From NCBI GenBank assembly GCA_965365445.1, contig CBDUBS010000130.1:1-10256 (forward strand): a stretch of 10,256 nt of DNA, written 5' to 3'. Position numbers and translations under genes: made by a program. This DNA comes from CBDUBS01 sp965365445. GTDB lineage: Bacteria > Bacteroidota > Rhodothermia > Rhodothermales > DASSAV01. The notes beneath the pieces were generated by a model. That model had not been told where the DNA came from. It searched no databases and worked only from the letters and a program-made list of their open reading frames with translations. Below are positions 7,970 to 10,256 of this stretch, in pieces (positions within the stretch are counted from its first letter, which is position 1; every line of letters begins with the position of its first letter).

Positions 7970-8959
7970 CTACAGGGGCGCCCTGATCCAGCGGGATTCG
8001 TTGAGCGTCCAGAGATGCGCGGTCTGCTCTGCCGGGCTGTCGGAATGGGTAAACACACCGCCATACAGCAACAGGCGATTGCTTTTCGAATCGAAAAGCA
8101 AGACCGGAGCCCCTCCCCTGCCGGGCGCGCCGGTGACGGGCAGCCTCCGCCAGGTTGCCCCATCGAAGGCCCACGTATCGTCGTAATGAGCGCCGTCCCA
8201 ACGCCCGTCCGGAAAGTGCCCGGAGCCCCCGAATAGCACCACCTGGTTTTGGGCGGCGTCGAACGCCATCGCGTGTTGATCGCGGGATGGCGGCCCGTCC
8301 GACGCCACGCGCACCCACGAGCGGCCGTCCCACTCCCACGTTCCCCCGTCGTCGCCGCGCCCGCCGAACGCCACTACACGACCTCGCTTTTCATCGTAGG
8401 CCATCGCGTGAAAACAGCTCCCGGGTGGTCCCTCCGTAGCAACACGACGCCACGCCGCACCATCCCACTCCCAGGTATCCGTTAAGCGGGCTTTTCCTGC
8501 GCCTCCGGATCCGCCGTAAAGCACCACCCGGTTGCGTCGGCTATCGTACACCATGCGGTGGCAGGCCCGAGGCTCCGGTCCGTCTACGGAGAGACGTGTC
8601 CATGTTATACCATCCCAGATCCACGTATCTCCGAGGGCTCCACTGGCCGCGCCCCCTCCGAACAGCAGTGTGTGCCGCCTGCGCGGGTCGTATACCATGG
8701 CCGCCGCCGCCCGAGCCTGCGGACCCTCTACCATCCGTTGGCGCCAGCGCGCCCCGTCCCACTCCCACGTATCGCCGAACCGGCTCGCCCCCACACCTCC
8801 GAACAGCACGGCGCGGCCCCGACCGGCATCATAAGCCGCCGCCGGGTGATTGCGTCCCGGCGGCTCCAAATCCGGCTGAGGAGGGCGTTCGAGTGTACAC
8901 GCCACACACAGGACCAGCAGACCCGTCAAGAGAGATCGAAAGGATTTCAGGCAATACAT
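7970..8959 (-). CDS. Exported Kelch-type beta-propeller protein, probable lipoprotein
   Basis: From the ATG at 8959 the product is 329 residues. The signal peptide MYCLKSFRSLLTGLLVLCVAC ends in a lipobox-like LCVAC, with C21 the candidate lipid site; Cys at -3 is unusual. The rest is six repeats of roughly 45-55 residues. Each has the pattern PxxRxxHAMAYD-xxxxRVVLFGG-x(n)-DTWEWDG-xxWxR. The double Gly followed by an aromatic-rich strand is the Kelch signature, and six repeats would close one beta-propeller. Such propellers bind proteins or glycans; a few are oxidases, but no catalytic residues are evident here. The frame stays open to an ATG at 9073 that overlaps the stop of the upstream CDF gene (ATGA). 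That start would put 38 extra residues before the signal peptide, so I prefer 8959. The call is firm for the fold, open for function. Confidence 0.88.
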   Translation of the reverse strand: MYCLKSFRSLLTGLLVLCVACTLERPPQPDLEPPGRNHPAAAYDAGRGRAVLFGGVGASRFGDTWEWDGARWRQRMVEGPQARAAAAMVYDPRRRHTLLFGGGAASGALGDTWIWDGITWTRLSVDGPEPRACHRMVYDSRRNRVVLYGGSGGAGKARLTDTWEWDGAAWRRVATEGPPGSCFHAMAYDEKRGRVVAFGGRGDDGGTWEWDGRSWVRVASDGPPSRDQHAMAFDAAQNQVVLFGGSGHFPDGRWDGAHYDDTWAFDGATWRRLPVTGAPGRGGAPVLLFDSKSNRLLLYGGVFTHSDSPAEQTAHLWTLNESRWIRAPL

Positions 8960-9069
8960 GACGCGTGGCAGCGTACTCTCCGGCATTCCGTATGGAGGCC
9001 GGATAAAGCGTGGCGATTCCCTTACCTGAACGGCCGGTTCCCGTTTCATGCACGATTCGTCGGTCGGGT

Positions 9070-10119
9070 TCATACGATCAGGTCGCGCTCGACGAACCCG
9101 ACGGGTTCTACCTGCACCGTCGTATGTCCGATCCCGAAACGTCTGTAGAGAACGTCCTGTATGGTTTTGAGCAGACGGGTAGACGAATCAACGTCCTCGA
9201 TGACCACATGGATCGAGAGAGCCACCAGACCGCTCGTGATGGTCCATATGTGGAGATCGTGGACGGATACGACCCCATGAATATCGGACACGGCATGATA
9301 GACCTCATCCACGTCGATGTGGCCGGGAGCGCCTTCCATCAGCACCCGGACCGTCTCCCGCAAGAGGCCGACCGATGAAATCAGCACCAGCAAACCAATG
9401 AGCACCGACGCTACCGGGTCGGCCCAGTGCCAGCCGAACGCCCAGATCAACACCCCCGCCGCAATCGCTCCGATGCTGCCCAGGGCATCGCTGAGCACGT
9501 GCAGCCAGGCCCCCCTCACATTGAGGTTCTCGCTCTTACCTGCATGAAGCAGCCGCAAGCTTGCCAGATTGATGAAGAGGCCGCCCGTAGCCACAACGAG
9601 CATGAGCGTTCCATCTACCTCGGCTACCCTGCCGATACGCTGGTAGGCTTCGGCAAAAATGAACAGCGCGATAGCCACCAGCGTGACGCCGTTGACCAGC
9701 GCGGCCAGTATTTCGGTGCGGTAGTAGCCGTACGTGTGCTGAGGCGACGCCGGGCGACCCGCCATCCACATGGCGAATAGAGACAACCCAAGTGAAGCCG
9801 CGTCGGAAAGCATATGTCCGGCATCGGCCAGCAAGGCGAGGGAGTTCGCCAGAAACCCGGCAACGACCTCCGCCAGCATGTACGCCACCACAAGCCCGAA
9901 CACGATCGCAAGGCGCTTCCGATTGCCCCCCTGACCCTCCAGCACACCCCTCCCGCGTGCGTGGCTGTGTCCTCCGTGCGCGTGGCCGTCCGCGTGTCGG
10001 TGGCCCGATGGCTCGGCGCCAGAGCGGCCTTCCGTGTGGTTTACCTCTTCCAAACGATTTGATCCGTGATGTTTGACGGGTAGGCGGCGCACCTCCTGGC
10101 CGGCCGCATCGGGTACCAT
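9070..10119 (-). CDS. Cation diffusion facilitator, CzcD/ZitB type
   Basis: CDF transporters export Zn2+ (and often Co2+, Cd2+ or Fe2+) from the cytoplasm in exchange for protons, as homodimers. The 349-residue protein has six predicted transmembrane helices (from about residue 69). The transport site is visible as H102-x3-D106 in LLADAGHMLSDAASL (TM2) and H207-x3-D211 in WLHVLSDALGS (TM5). The His/Asp set is typical of zinc-selecting members. DPVASVLIGLLV is the conserved TM6 start. The C-terminal cytoplasmic domain (about 260-345) has VHDLHIWTITSG, the usual metal-sensing ferredoxin-like fold. Residues 40-53 are His-rich (HRHADGHAHGGHSH), a likely metal-capture tail. The start at 10119 has no Shine-Dalgarno. 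The gene is upstream of, and co-directional with, the Kelch gene. Confidence 0.96.
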   Translation of the reverse strand: MVPDAAGQEVRRLPVKHHGSNRLEEVNHTEGRSGAEPSGHRHADGHAHGGHSHARGRGVLEGQGGNRKRLAIVFGLVVAYMLAEVVAGFLANSLALLADAGHMLSDAASLGLSLFAMWMAGRPASPQHTYGYYRTEILAALVNGVTLVAIALFIFAEAYQRIGRVAEVDGTLMLVVATGGLFINLASLRLLHAGKSENLNVRGAWLHVLSDALGSIGAIAAGVLIWAFGWHWADPVASVLIGLLVLISSVGLLRETVRVLMEGAPGHIDVDEVYHAVSDIHGVVSVHDLHIWTITSGLVALSIHVVIEDVDSSTRLLKTIQDVLYRRFGIGHTTVQVEPVGFVERDLIV

Positions 10120-10164
10120 TGGCCCGGAGGCGCCGGCCGTAGCGTCGAGGATACGGCTTTATTT

Positions 10165-10196
10165 CCGCAGCGTTCCCATACCGGCGGGAATAGCGG
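10165..10196. repeat. Imperfect hairpin in the leader of the CDF gene
   Basis: CCGC (10165-10168) pairs with GCGG (10193-10196), and TTCCC (10173-10177) pairs with GGGAA (10186-10190). A 4x2 internal loop separates the stems and the terminal loop is 8 bases. No T-run follows on either strand, so it is not an intrinsic terminator. It could be a transcript structure or a regulator site for the metal exporter; the sequence does not decide this. Confidence 0.3.
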
Positions 10197-10243
10197 CACG
10201 GCGTGTTTGAACGAACGACCCGGAAACGGGAGGGAGTACAAGT

Positions 10244-10256
10244 ATGGGGAGGATGA
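10244..10256 (+). CDS. Possible start of a plus-strand gene cut by the window edge
   Basis: GGGAGGG (10228-10234) precedes an ATG at 10244 by nine bases, a textbook Shine-Dalgarno spacing. The frame is open for the four codons left in the window. A second ATG at 10253 is also possible. If real, the gene is divergent from the CDF gene. Only 13 bases are visible, so nothing can be said about its product. Confidence 0.25.

Noticed and set aside
7650..8339. 229-codon minus-strand open frame spanning the receiver 3' end and the Kelch 3' part
   Set aside because: It runs antisense to the receiver gene and out of frame with the Kelch repeats; no motif supports it.
8300..8800. Recurrent short DNA motif (CCCACTCCCAC-like) suggestive of direct repeats
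   Set aside because: It is explained by the repeated TWEWDG codons of the Kelch protein, not by an independent DNA repeat.
10041..10241. 66-codon minus-strand open frame upstream of and overlapping the CDF start
   Set aside because: It overlaps the start of the CDF gene in another frame and has no recognisable features.

Overview
The window is a compact chromosomal stretch, clearly GC-rich, from a bacterium that most resembles the Bacteroidota/Rhodothermota side of the tree. This placement is inferred. The evidence is that almost no gene has a Shine-Dalgarno sequence, several gene starts are preceded by TTTG/TAnnTTTG-like promoter pairs of the Bacteroidota type, and ThiC, MscL and CydAB have the general look of that group. 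There are no tRNAs, rRNAs, CRISPR arrays, insertion sequences or integrase genes. The content is mostly core metabolism and envelope functions, not an accessory island.

Layout, left to right. (1) 1-670: mscL, a mechanosensitive channel whose C-terminal end is a CxxC...CxxC zinc-ribbon-like tail, with a candidate promoter in front and a clear intrinsic terminator behind. (2) 681-1253: an unrecognised small exported protein, probably a lipoprotein, that meets thiC tail to tail. (3) 1261-3370, minus strand: thiC with a full TPP riboswitch in its leader. A three-part repeat (GCGAAGC / GCTTCGC / GCGAAGC) looks like a translational switch. (4) 3382-3963, minus strand: a Mug-type mismatch uracil-DNA glycosylase, divergent from the next operon. 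(5) 4062-6568: cydA-cydB, the two large subunits of a bd-type quinol oxidase with a short Q-loop, behind a well-matched promoter. (6) 6589-7326, minus strand: a PAP2-family membrane phosphatase. (7) 7492-7917: a single-domain receiver protein that has lost the phospho-acceptor aspartate and other active-site residues. (8) 7970-8959, minus strand: an exported six-repeat Kelch-type beta-propeller. (9) 9070-10119, minus strand: a CzcD/ZitB-type cation diffusion facilitator with a His-rich N-terminus. (10) 10120-10256: an intergenic leader with an imperfect hairpin and possibly the first codons of a plus-strand gene with a good Shine-Dalgarno.

How the parts work together: cydAB is the only certain multi-gene operon. 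The CDF gene and the Kelch gene are co-directional and may be co-transcribed. The other genes are independent units arranged divergently or convergently. I found no convincing new multi-gene system. The items most worth a second look are the predicted thiC translational switch, the degenerate receiver protein, the zinc-ribbon tail on MscL, and the unrecognised lipoprotein-like gene whose possible start lies inside the mscL terminator.
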